Positions 1-6,398 of a stretch of DNA of 64,000 nucleotides are shown one piece after another. The notes beneath the pieces are model-generated. The model made no database searches, was not told the DNA's origin, and saw only the letters and a program-made list of their open reading frames with translations. This DNA comes from an uncultured Roseobacter sp. (GTDB lineage Bacteria; Pseudomonadota; Alphaproteobacteria; Rhodobacterales; Rhodobacteraceae). The translations under genes were made by a program, and so were the position numbers. The DNA lies in the NCBI RefSeq assembly GCF_947491795.1, contig NZ_CANLKW010000002.1, forward strand, positions 608,001 through 672,000, read 5' to 3'. Numbering within the stretch: position 1 is the first letter of the stretch; every line of letters begins with the position of its first letter.

Positions 1-1
1 G

Positions 2-691
2 GGCTGCGAGGTTGTGGTGGCCAAGGGGGCGGGCTGTTGCGGAGCGCTGACCCATCACATGGGCAAGGCCGACGAAAGCCACGCGACGGCGGCGAAAAAC
101 ATCCGCGCCTGGGCTGCGGAAATGGACGGGGGCGGGCTGGATGCCATTGTGATCAACACCTCGGGCTGCGGCACGACGGTCAAGGATTATGGTCATATGT
201 TCCGCAATGACGCACTGGCCGGAGATGCGGCGCGTGTATCTGCCGCTGCGATGGATATATCCGAGCTGCTGATGACGCTGGATGTGCCGGAAGGGCAGGA
301 CAGGGAAGTGGTCGTGGCCTATCACGCGGCCTGCTCGCTGCAGCACGGTCAGAAGATCAAAACCTATCCCAAGGACCTGTTGAAGCGCGCCGGGTTTACG
401 GTGGTTGAGCCGGCGGATTCCCATCTGTGCTGTGGTTCTGCCGGGACGTACAATCTGATGCAGCCCGAGATATCGGGTCAGCTCAAGGCACGCAAAGTAC
501 GCACGCTGGAGGCGCGCAATCCCGATATTATCGCTGCGGGCAACATCGGATGCATGATGCAGATCGGATCGGCGACTCAGGTGCCCATCGTGCACACGGT
601 CGAATTGCTGGACTGGGCCACGGGCGGGCCGAAACCTCCCGCCATGGTGGAAGGGTTCAACCCAGGGTCTGAGATTCCCCGCCTTCGTTAA
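2..691 (+). CDS. glcF: Glycolate oxidase iron-sulfur subunit GlcF, 3' part only
   Basis: The reading frame is already open at base 2 and ends at 691, so the N-terminal ferredoxin-like half lies outside the window. What remains carries the cysteine-rich CCG modules of the GlcF/heterodisulfide-reductase family: a first CCG followed by THHMG near the left edge, an NTSGCG block, and a second LCCGSAGTYNL block near the C-terminus. GlcF takes electrons from the GlcD/GlcE flavoproteins during oxidation of glycolate to glyoxylate at the cytoplasmic face of the membrane. It should be the last gene of a glcDEF operon running in from the left; the next gene starts about 100 bases downstream and looks unrelated. 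The family call is secure; that the rest of glcDEF lies upstream is inferred. Confidence 0.9.
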   Translation, partial: GCEVVVAKGAGCCGALTHHMGKADESHATAAKNIRAWAAEMDGGGLDAIVINTSGCGTTVKDYGHMFRNDALAGDAARVSAAAMDISELLMTLDVPEGQDREVVVAYHAACSLQHGQKIKTYPKDLLKRAGFTVVEPADSHLCCGSAGTYNLMQPEISGQLKARKVRTLEARNPDIIAAGNIGCMMQIGSATQVPIVHTVELLDWATGGPKPPAMVEGFNPGSEIPRLR

Positions 692-799
692 GAAAACAGC
701 GACGGTCCGTTAACCATAAAGGGGGTAATCGGACCACCCTGGCCCCATTTTTGCCGCACATCGCAGGTAAGTCTGTCCCCGTTGAAGAGGGATAGTTTT

Positions 800-1618
800 G
801 TGTGGAAATGGGTTTTTCTGGCCGCGGTTGTGGCAGTGGCAACCACCGGCGCAATCGCGCAGGACGGCCGCCTGCGGTCGCTGGATGTGGGAACGGATGC
901 CACGCCCTGGGAGGCGGTTGGCCGTCTGGACATCGGCGGTGCAGGGTTTTGCACGGGCGCGCTGATCGGGCCGGATCTGGTGCTGACGGCGGCGCATTGT
1001 CTTTTTGACAAAACGTCCGGTGAGCGCATCAACCACGAGACTGTCGAGTTTCTGGCGGGCTGGCGCAACGGCCGCGCATCCGCCTACCGCAAGGTGCGCC
1101 GGGCCGTTGTCCACCCCGATTACAGTTATGCCGAAGAGGTCTCGTCTGCCCGGGTGCGCAACGACGTGGCGCTGCTGGAGCTGGTGCGCCCGATCCGTAA
1201 CACGACAATCGAGCCATTTGAGACGGCAACCCGTCCCCGCCCGGGCGCGCGGGTGGGTGTTGTCAGCTATGCGCGCAACCGCTCGGAAGCTCCCTCGCTT
1301 CAGGAAGTATGCCGGGTTCTGGCGCGCCAGGAAGGCGTGCTTGTGACCTCCTGTACGGTTGATTTCGGGTCATCCGGCGCGCCCATCTTTACCTTTGCGG
1401 ATGGCAAGGCGCATATCGTATCTGTCGTCTCTGCCAAGGCCGAAATGGACGGTCAGAATGTCTCCCTCGGCACTGCGCTGAGCGGCCCGCTGGCCTATCT
1501 GCGCAGTGAGCTGGATGCAGGCAAAGGCGTCTATCAGAAGGTTGCCCCGGTCAGCCGCATCGTGGTGGGCGAGAGCCGCCGTGACACCGGTGCGAAATTT
1601 GTCAGGCCGGGGGAGTAA
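800..1618 (+). CDS. Secreted trypsin-like serine protease (S1 family), first of a tandem pair
   Basis: A 272-residue protein counted from the GTG at 800, which has AGAGG nine bases upstream; a TTG at 782 would add six residues. Residues 1-20 form a signal peptide ending before QDG. The chymotrypsin-fold triad is visible: His66 in TAAHC, Asp122 in RNDVALLEL and Ser192 in GSSGAP. The Ser motif differs from the classical GDSGGP. The protein is probably exported to the periplasm or outside. It lies four bases before a paralogue with the same domain order. Both end in the tail GAKFVRPG, which is not part of the protease fold as I know it. The substrate cannot be inferred. Family call is strong, exact start less so. 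Confidence 0.88.
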   Translation: MWKWVFLAAVVAVATTGAIAQDGRLRSLDVGTDATPWEAVGRLDIGGAGFCTGALIGPDLVLTAAHCLFDKTSGERINHETVEFLAGWRNGRASAYRKVRRAVVHPDYSYAEEVSSARVRNDVALLELVRPIRNTTIEPFETATRPRPGARVGVVSYARNRSEAPSLQEVCRVLARQEGVLVTSCTVDFGSSGAPIFTFADGKAHIVSVVSAKAEMDGQNVSLGTALSGPLAYLRSELDAGKGVYQKVAPVSRIVVGESRRDTGAKFVRPGE

Positions 1619-1622
1619 TCCG

Positions 1623-2459
1623 ATGATGCGTTCCCTGATCTGCGCGGTCGCGCTGCTGCTGACATCTGTTTCGGGCCAGGAGGCTGCGGCACAGCAGCAA
1701 ACCACTGACCTGCGGGGCATGGCCGGGGCCAATGACGCGCTGGTCTGGCGCGCTGTGGGCCGACTGGATGCGGACGGGACAGGGTTTTGCACGGCGACAC
1801 TGATCTCGCCTGAGTATGTTCTGACGGCTGCGCACTGTGTGTACTCCCCGCGCACAGGCGAGGCGCTGAAAGCGGAGGATCTGACCTTCCGGGCCGGTCT
1901 GCGGAATGGCCAGGCCGCTGCGGAACGTGGCATCACCCAGATCGAGGCCCATAAAGCCTATGACCCCAAAGACGGCCTGACCGCATCAAACATCCGTCAC
2001 GACGTGGCACTGCTCCGCCTTGCGCGGCCCATTCCCACACATGAGCTGGACCCCTTTGTACTGCACCAGCGCCGGATCACATCAGGGGCGGTGAGTGTTG
2101 TATCCTACGGGCGCGGGCGTTCTGAAATCCCGTCGCGCCAGGACGTCTGCAAACTGTTGCAGGAACACGACGGTATTCTTGTGATGAACTGCAATGTTAC
2201 CTTTGGCTCTTCGGGCGCGCCGGTCTTTACCCATTCCAACGGGCGCGGACAGATCGTGTCTGTCGTCTCTGGTCTGGGGACGTTCAACGGCCGCAGGGTG
2301 TCTTATGGTATGTCCCTGCCATCGGTGGTCGCGGAACTGAAACAGCAGATGCGCGCCAATGCATCCGGCCCGGTGCCGGAACTGCGCCGCGTGACGGTTG
2401 GAAACCGCAGATTGTCGGGGGGCGGTGGGGCCAAATTTGTTCGCCCCGGGGGGTCTTGA
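1623..2459 (+). CDS. Secreted trypsin-like serine protease (S1 family), second of a tandem pair
   Basis: A 278-residue paralogue of the preceding gene, starting four bases after its stop and so presumably co-transcribed. Residues 1-23 are a signal peptide (hydrophobic CAVALLLTSVSG, then AAAQ). The triad is His71 (TAAHC), Asp127 (RHDVALLRL) and Ser197 (GSSGAP). Conserved cysteines flank the Ser region as in its twin (QDVCKLL, VMNCNVTFG). The C-terminus again ends GAKFVRPG after a Gly-rich stretch, so this short tail has been kept while intervening sequence diverged. The stop codon overlaps the -35 element of the downstream heat-shock promoter. The substrate is unknown. Confidence 0.88.
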   Translation: MMRSLICAVALLLTSVSGQEAAAQQQTTDLRGMAGANDALVWRAVGRLDADGTGFCTATLISPEYVLTAAHCVYSPRTGEALKAEDLTFRAGLRNGQAAAERGITQIEAHKAYDPKDGLTASNIRHDVALLRLARPIPTHELDPFVLHQRRITSGAVSVVSYGRGRSEIPSRQDVCKLLQEHDGILVMNCNVTFGSSGAPVFTHSNGRGQIVSVVSGLGTFNGRRVSYGMSLPSVVAELKQQMRANASGPVPELRRVTVGNRRLSGGGGAKFVRPGGS

Positions 2460-2483
2460 AAGCCCGAAATCCTTTCCCACATT
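2455..2483 (+). promoter_or_regulatory. Sigma-32 (RpoH)-type heat shock promoter
   Basis: CTTGAA at 2455-2460 is followed by 15 bases and then CCCACATT at 2476-2483. This fits the heat-shock sigma factor pattern (CTTGAA, 13-15 bases, CCCCAT-T) and sits about 105 bases before a small heat shock gene. The -35 box overlaps the stop codon of the upstream protease gene. Recognised by eye from the consensus; no transcription data. Confidence 0.65.
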
Positions 2484-2587
2484 AGTCCTGTTCCGGGTGC
2501 CTGTTGAGGGCCCGGGGGTAACATAACGCCGTGGCGCGTCCCTGATGGGAGCGTCCGGAGATTATCGCTCAGAAAAGAGGATGAACT
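2484..2587 (+). promoter_or_regulatory. Putative ROSE-like RNA thermometer in the sHSP leader
   Basis: The predicted leader is about 100 bases long and GC-rich. Just before the start codon, TCGCTC (2565-2570) can pair across an AGAAAA loop with the Shine-Dalgarno region GAGGA (2577-2581). A U(U/C)GCU element pairing imperfectly with the ribosome-binding site is the hallmark of ROSE elements upstream of alphaproteobacterial small heat shock genes. Additional short hairpin potential (TCCC/GGGA near 2540-2551) lies upstream. Structure was judged by eye only. Confidence 0.45.
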
Positions 2588-3055
2588 ATGCGTACTTTTG
2601 ATTTTGCACCACTCTACCGTGCCACCGTTGGCTTTGACCAGATTGCTGACCTGATGGACCGGGTGTTGACCACAGAGGGCACACAGCCCGCCTATCCCCC
2701 GTATAACATCGAAAAACTTGACGACGACGCCTATCGTATCTCGATCGCGGTTGCAGGTTTTTCCGACAGTGATCTGTCCGTCGAAGTGCGTGAGAATGCA
2801 CTGATCGTCGCAGCCCGCAAAGCAGACGAAAACACAGACCGCACCTATCTGCACCGTGGTATCGCGACCCGCGCGTTCGAGCGCCGCTTCCACCTTGCCG
2901 ATCATGTCAAAGTGACCGGTGCTGCTCATGTGGACGGGATGCTGAACATCGATCTGGAACGCGAAGTGCCCGAAGCGCTGAAGCCACGCCAGATTGCGAT
3001 TTCGACATCGAAACAGATCGAAAAGGATGTGGTTGACGCAAAAGCCGTCAACTGA
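2588..3055 (+). CDS. Small heat shock protein, Hsp20/alpha-crystallin family (IbpA-like)
   Basis: A 155-residue protein of the IbpA type. The N-terminus (MRTFDFAPLYRATVGFDQI) matches the proteobacterial IbpA/HspA start, followed by an alpha-crystallin domain from about residue 37 to 130 (YNIEKLDDDAYRI, AVAGFSDSDL, then GIATRAFERRFHLADHV). It is an ATP-independent holdase that binds unfolding proteins in the cytoplasm. GAGGA precedes the ATG by six bases. A sigma-32-like promoter and a possible thermometer lie upstream and a strong terminator follows, so the gene is probably transcribed alone and heat-induced. Family call is certain; the exact IbpA paralogue is not. Confidence 0.93.
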   Translation: MRTFDFAPLYRATVGFDQIADLMDRVLTTEGTQPAYPPYNIEKLDDDAYRISIAVAGFSDSDLSVEVRENALIVAARKADENTDRTYLHRGIATRAFERRFHLADHVKVTGAAHVDGMLNIDLEREVPEALKPRQIAISTSKQIEKDVVDAKAVN

Positions 3056-3076
3056 TCCGATAACCGAAGCTTGACA

Positions 3077-3108
3077 GGGGGCGTGACCGGCGGGTCGCGC
3101 CCCTTTTT
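3077..3108 (+). terminator. Rho-independent terminator after the small heat shock gene
   Basis: GGGGCGTGACC (3078-3088) pairs with GGTCGCGCCCC (3093-3103), with one G-U pair, followed by TTTTT at 3104-3108. It lies 22 bases after the sHSP stop and just before the 3' end of the opposing TetR gene. Confidence 0.85.
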
Positions 3109-3116
3109 CCTGCGCG

Positions 3117-3710
3117 TCAGACCGTGCGGATCAGCGCGCGTTCTGCGGTTTGCTGCATCACCGCGATATAGCGCTCCTGGGGCCAGGCGCTGTCTTTGCA
3201 CAGCTGTTCCCAGGTCTGCACAGACAAGAGCGCGTGCAGCAGATCCGTTGCCTCGTCTTCCGCCAGGTCCGGCGTCAGCAGCCCATCCGCAACAAGCGCA
3301 GAAACAACCGCCGCACAGCCATGGCGGACAGCGGTCATCCGGTCATCCCAGGCAGCCTTTGCTTCGGCATCGGTGTCCCGCATGGCCTGAAGGGCCCGCG
3401 CGACACCCTGTATCTGTGGAATATAGCCGCCCCAGACGCTGATCCACGCGTTCAGCCGGGTGCGCCCGTCGGGTGCGGACCGGCTGGGGCGCAGGCGTTC
3501 TTCTATATCGTACACCTCGTCGAGCCAGCGCACTGTGGCCCTGAGCAGTTCTGCGCGGTTGGGAAAGTGCAGATAGAGTGCCTGGCGGCTGATCTTTGCG
3601 GCCTTTGCAATATCGGACATGCGAACAGCTGCAGTGCCCTGCGTTTCCAGCAGCGTGCGGGTTGCAGAGAGGATGCGGGTTCGGGTCGGATTCTTTTCAC
3701 TTGACATCAT
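3117..3710 (-). CDS. TetR/AcrR family transcriptional regulator
   Basis: A 197-residue protein with a typical TetR DNA-binding head: residues 8-55 include TRTRILSATRTLLETQG, MSDIAKAAKISRQALYLHFPNR (helix-turn-helix) and ELLRATVRWLDE. The C-terminal ligand domain is not recognisable by motif. It is divergent from an NAD(P)-binding protein gene, and three copies of one 15-base inverted repeat lie between them. The copy nearest this gene overlaps its two tandem start codons (ATGATG; 3710 or 3707). No clear ribosome-binding site is present, so the message may be nearly leaderless. It most likely represses itself and the divergent gene. The inducer is unknown. Confidence 0.9.
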   Translation of the reverse strand: MMSSEKNPTRTRILSATRTLLETQGTAAVRMSDIAKAAKISRQALYLHFPNRAELLRATVRWLDEVYDIEERLRPSRSAPDGRTRLNAWISVWGGYIPQIQGVARALQAMRDTDAEAKAAWDDRMTAVRHGCAAVVSALVADGLLTPDLAEDEATDLLHALLSVQTWEQLCKDSAWPQERYIAVMQQTAERALIRTV

Positions 3711-3757
3711 GTAAAGTTAAACACTATTTACACCGTGTCAACTTGACATGGTGTCAA
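3701..3757. promoter_or_regulatory. Triple TetR operator between the divergent genes
   Basis: Three related 15-base elements share the frame TTGACA/TTTACA-NNN-TGTCAA. They lie at 3701-3715 (TTGACATCATGTAAA), 3727-3741 (TTTACACCGTGTCAA) and 3743-3757 (TTGACATGGTGTCAA). The third is a perfect six-base-arm inverted repeat, and the first two are mirror versions of each other. The first covers the TetR start codon. This arrangement is what a dimeric TetR repressor controlling both directions would use. Confidence 0.75.
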
Positions 3758-3781
3758 GCGTGAGTCGCAAAGGAGAAAACT

Positions 3782-4411
3782 ATGAAAGTCATCGTCTTCG
3801 GTGCCACGGGCACCCTGGGAAAAATCGTCACCCGCCAGCTGGCACAACAGGGGCATGTGGTGACTGCTTTTGCCCGTAACGCGGAAAATGCCGCCATTGA
3901 TCTGCCTGCTGTGCGCGGGGTGTCCGGTGACGCGCTGGATGCGCAGGCCGTTGCAAAAGCACTTGAAGGTCATGACGCTGTTGTTGTCACGCTGGGGGCT
4001 GGCATGAACAGGCGCAGCCGGATCCGGTCACAGGGCACGCTGAACATCATCCGCGGGATGCAGCAGCACGGTGTCCGCCGACTGATCTGTCAGTCCACGC
4101 TCGGGGCGCATGAAAGCTGGGGTAATCTGAATTTCTTCTGGAAGCGGATCATGTTCGGCGCCTTGCTGCGCCCGGTCTTCCAGGATCACGAGTTGCAGGA
4201 GCAGCTGGTGCGCGCCAGCGGTCTGGACTGGACCATCGTCCGCCCGTCTGCCTTTGACACAGGGCCTGCGACCGGCGGGTACCGCGAGGGTTTTGCCCCG
4301 TCAGAACGCCGGCTGTCACTGAAAATTCCGCTGGGGGATATTGCCGCATTCCTCGCGCGCCAGCTGGCAGAGGCGCAGTACCTGCACCGCGCGGTCGGAA
4401 TATCTAACTAG
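3782..4411 (+). CDS. NAD(P)-binding protein of the NmrA/atypical SDR type
   Basis: A 209-residue protein with an N-terminal Rossmann nucleotide-binding motif (MKVIVFGATGTLGKIV, GxxGxxG type), an AFARN strand end, and a later QSTLGAHES segment in the position of the SDR active-site region. The family (NAD(P)H-binding, NmrA-like or flavin-reductase-like epimerases) includes quinone and flavin reductases and redox sensors; the substrate cannot be read from the sequence. AGGAG lies seven bases before the ATG. Expression is probably controlled by the divergent TetR through the triple operator. The 3' end overlaps the convergent second TetR gene by eight bases. Confidence 0.82.
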   Translation: MKVIVFGATGTLGKIVTRQLAQQGHVVTAFARNAENAAIDLPAVRGVSGDALDAQAVAKALEGHDAVVVTLGAGMNRRSRIRSQGTLNIIRGMQQHGVRRLICQSTLGAHESWGNLNFFWKRIMFGALLRPVFQDHELQEQLVRASGLDWTIVRPSAFDTGPATGGYREGFAPSERRLSLKIPLGDIAAFLARQLAEAQYLHRAVGISN

Positions 4412-5018
4412 GGGCGGTTTCGGGAAAATTGCGAAAGGCGGCGCGGATCAGTGAGCGGATGTAGGCCCGCGCCGAGCCGGGGTCGATCATGGTGATGGAG
4501 GGCCGGCAGGCCAGCGAGACGATCCCGTGCACGGACGCCCAGAGCATCAGGTAAAACTCCCGGTGCTGCCGGTCGTCCGGGTCTCCTTCGCCGGCACGGA
4601 TCAGCATGTTCAGCAGCCCTTCCTGCAGCTCCTGCGTGCGCAGATCCAGCTGCAGGTCGGAATCCCGCTCGAAAAGCATGTACCAGCGGCGGGGTTCGGC
4701 CACGGCAAAGTCGAAATAGGCCTCGCCGATGGCATTGATCCGGGCAACCGGGTCGCTCGCTTCTGTGCGGGCCGCGATGCGCAGTTTTTCCGCCAGCCGG
4801 TCCGCACACCGGGCATTTACGGCGCGCACCACACCATCCAGATCCCCGAAGGCATTATAGAGCGAGCCCACAGAGATATTCAGCTCTTTGGCCAGCCCCC
4901 GTGCATGAAGCGCATCGCCCCCCTGTTCGAGGACGATGCGTTCGGCCAGTTCCGTGGCCTTCTGGCGGATACCCGCGAGGTTGCGGTCGCGCCGCGACAT
5001 GGGTTTGTCTGTACTCAT
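4404..5018 (-). CDS. TetR/AcrR family regulator, last gene of a three-gene operon
   Basis: A 204-residue TetR protein from the ATG at 5018; a GTG at 5024 would add two residues. The DNA-binding head includes RDRNLAGIRQKATELAERIV, LHARGLAKELNISVGSLYNAFGDLDGV (helix-turn-helix, residues about 42-65), then a C-terminal domain with YFDFAVAEPRRWYMLFE, which resembles the WHG-type TetR C-domain. It lies 33 bases after a DUF2145 gene in the same direction, and the operon promoter region carries palindromes of the form TGAACA-N-GTTCA. The simplest reading is a repressor that controls its own operon. The ligand is unknown. Confidence 0.88.
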   Translation of the reverse strand: MSTDKPMSRRDRNLAGIRQKATELAERIVLEQGGDALHARGLAKELNISVGSLYNAFGDLDGVVRAVNARCADRLAEKLRIAARTEASDPVARINAIGEAYFDFAVAEPRRWYMLFERDSDLQLDLRTQELQEGLLNMLIRAGEGDPDDRQHREFYLMLWASVHGIVSLACRPSITMIDPGSARAYIRSLIRAAFRNFPETAPS

Positions 5019-5051
5019 CGCCACATGTCTTGTGGGATCGTCCCCGCCTTG

Positions 5052-5858
5052 TCAATTCAGGTATGAGATCGCGCCGCCGGGCCGCTGCCGGTAGATCCCG
5101 TCGTCCAGATCATGTGTCTGCATGAACCGGGCGATGGAGCCGAAGGTTGCGGTTGCGACCCTGCCGCTGTGATCTGCGGTGGTCAGCGCAGGCGAGGCCG
5201 CCGGTGCCAGGACACGTTTGATACCACCGATTTTTATCGGATGTGGATCAAAGTGCGCTGCGATATTGGCTTTGATCTGCGCAGAGCTGGTGGTGCCATA
5301 GAGGCTGGCCATCAGGACATCCAGCGTGTGCTCGGTGCAATTCTGGAATTGCAGCGTGGTGGGGTTGGCGAGCACGGAATAGCTGGGATTGTGCAGCTGG
5401 CTGTATGCCGGGCTGGCAATGACGCCCATCAGCTTTTTCTGCAGCCTTTTGTCCGGAATGATGATCCCTGCATTCAGCTCGAAAGCGCCGGCAAAAAAGT
5501 CCGCCGGGCTGTCCTGAATGAGGCGGCTTGTGCGCCCGTCTTTGCCCTGCTGATAGAGGTTGTAAACCCGGTAGCCTTTGTAGCTTGTGCCGTCCTCGCG
5601 CAGCATCTGCGAATAGACCCAATAGGCGACATGGGTGTATTCAATGCCGTTGGGCAGCGTATCCGGGTCGCGCCCGACGCGTCCGACAATGGCGACATGC
5701 GCGCCGCGGACCGCGAGTGTTTCCTGTACCTCGGTGGAAAACCTGACCACTTCATCCTGGTTCAGCATTGGGGTTGTGTCCTGGTTGCTGCCGGCCCGGG
5801 TGAGGGTCGGCAGAAGTGTTGTGGCCAGAATGAGTGCGGCACTGACAATACGTTTCAT
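5052..5858 (-). CDS. DUF2145 family exported protein
   Basis: A 268-residue protein from the ATG at 5858, preceded by GGGAG. Residues 1-22 form a signal peptide (MKRIVSAALILATTLLPTLTRA). The mature part matches the DUF2145 pattern as I recall it: GAHVAIVGRVGRD, then YTHVAYWVYS (the conserved His after a hydroxylated residue), and later LQFQNCTEHTLD, the NCxxH-type motif. The paired His and Cys suggest a cysteine-hydrolase-like (NlpC/P60- or YiiX-like) fold, but that is my inference. It sits between a small secreted protein and a TetR regulator in one operon. No function is established. Confidence 0.72.
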   Translation of the reverse strand: MKRIVSAALILATTLLPTLTRAGSNQDTTPMLNQDEVVRFSTEVQETLAVRGAHVAIVGRVGRDPDTLPNGIEYTHVAYWVYSQMLREDGTSYKGYRVYNLYQQGKDGRTSRLIQDSPADFFAGAFELNAGIIIPDKRLQKKLMGVIASPAYSQLHNPSYSVLANPTTLQFQNCTEHTLDVLMASLYGTTSSAQIKANIAAHFDPHPIKIGGIKRVLAPAASPALTTADHSGRVATATFGSIARFMQTHDLDDGIYRQRPGGAISYLN

Positions 5859-5883
5859 TTGGGGTCTCCCTTTTCTGCTCGGC

Positions 5884-6210
5884 TTAGTCGAGTGTCGGTG
5901 CCGCACCGGGTGCGACGATGATGTTGACGGTCTGCGGCTGGCCGACGCGGCTCAGACCGGCGCCGGTGTCGATGGCGCTTGTCCCGACTTCTTCCAGCGC
6001 GGCACCGGTAAGGGCGATGGCCGAGCCGACGGCAACGATCGGTACGGAGGCAACCGTCGCCGCGCCGGACACGACAGCAGTGCCTGCATGACTTGCAGCC
6101 TGGCCGCTGTGTTCAACGGCCTGTGCTGAGTGTTGTCCGCTGGGTCCGGCAGCAGCGGCTGTCGCGGTTGCGGCAAGGGCGAGGCCAACGATGGCAGAGC
6201 GAATGAACAT
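5884..6210 (-). CDS. Small Ala/Gly/Val-rich exported protein of unknown function
   Basis: A 108-residue protein from the ATG at 6210. Residues 1-21 form a signal peptide (IVGLALAATATAAAAG). The mature part is low-complexity: a Ser/Gln/His/Ala stretch (SGQHSAQAVEHSGQAASHAG), a hydrophobic Ala/Val/Gly segment that could span or coat a membrane (about residues 48-75), and a C-terminal TVNIIVAP tail. I do not recognise a family. It is the first gene of an operon with DUF2145 and a TetR regulator (gaps 25 and 33 bases). Two TGAACA-type palindromes sit just upstream. Confidence 0.7.
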   Translation of the reverse strand: MFIRSAIVGLALAATATAAAAGPSGQHSAQAVEHSGQAASHAGTAVVSGAATVASVPIVAVGSAIALTGAALEEVGTSAIDTGAGLSRVGQPQTVNIIVAPGAAPTLD

Positions 6211-6226
6211 TGTGTTTCTCCTTTTG

Positions 6227-6293
6227 TGAACAATGTTCATAACATGTAGAGGCCGCTGACCTGTTCAGCAACAGTTTTGTGAACAAAGTTCAC
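6227..6293. promoter_or_regulatory. Paired palindromic operators upstream of the DUF2145/TetR operon
   Basis: TGAACAATGTTCA (6227-6239) and GTGAACAAAGTTCAC (6279-6293) share the frame TGAAC-N3-GTTCA and are spaced about 53 bases centre to centre. A degenerate half-copy (TGAACATTGTGTT) overlaps the start codon near 6203. They fit binding sites for the TetR dimer encoded by the last gene of the operon. Confidence 0.65.
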
Positions 6294-6350
6294 GAAAAAT
6301 GCAGAAAACTGCCAGATAAGTTGAGTAACTCTTTGTAACCAAACAAAAGA

Positions 6351-6377
6351 AAAGGGGCCGCGAAACGCGACCCCTTT
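6351..6377 (-). terminator. Terminator after gabD
   Basis: AAAGGGG (6351-6357) and CCCCTTT (6371-6377) enclose a GCG/CGC inner stem with one mismatch. Read on the minus strand the hairpin follows the gabD stop by about 20 bases and runs into a T-rich stretch. Confidence 0.7.
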
Positions 6378-6398
6378 GTAACATTATGGATGTTCCGG

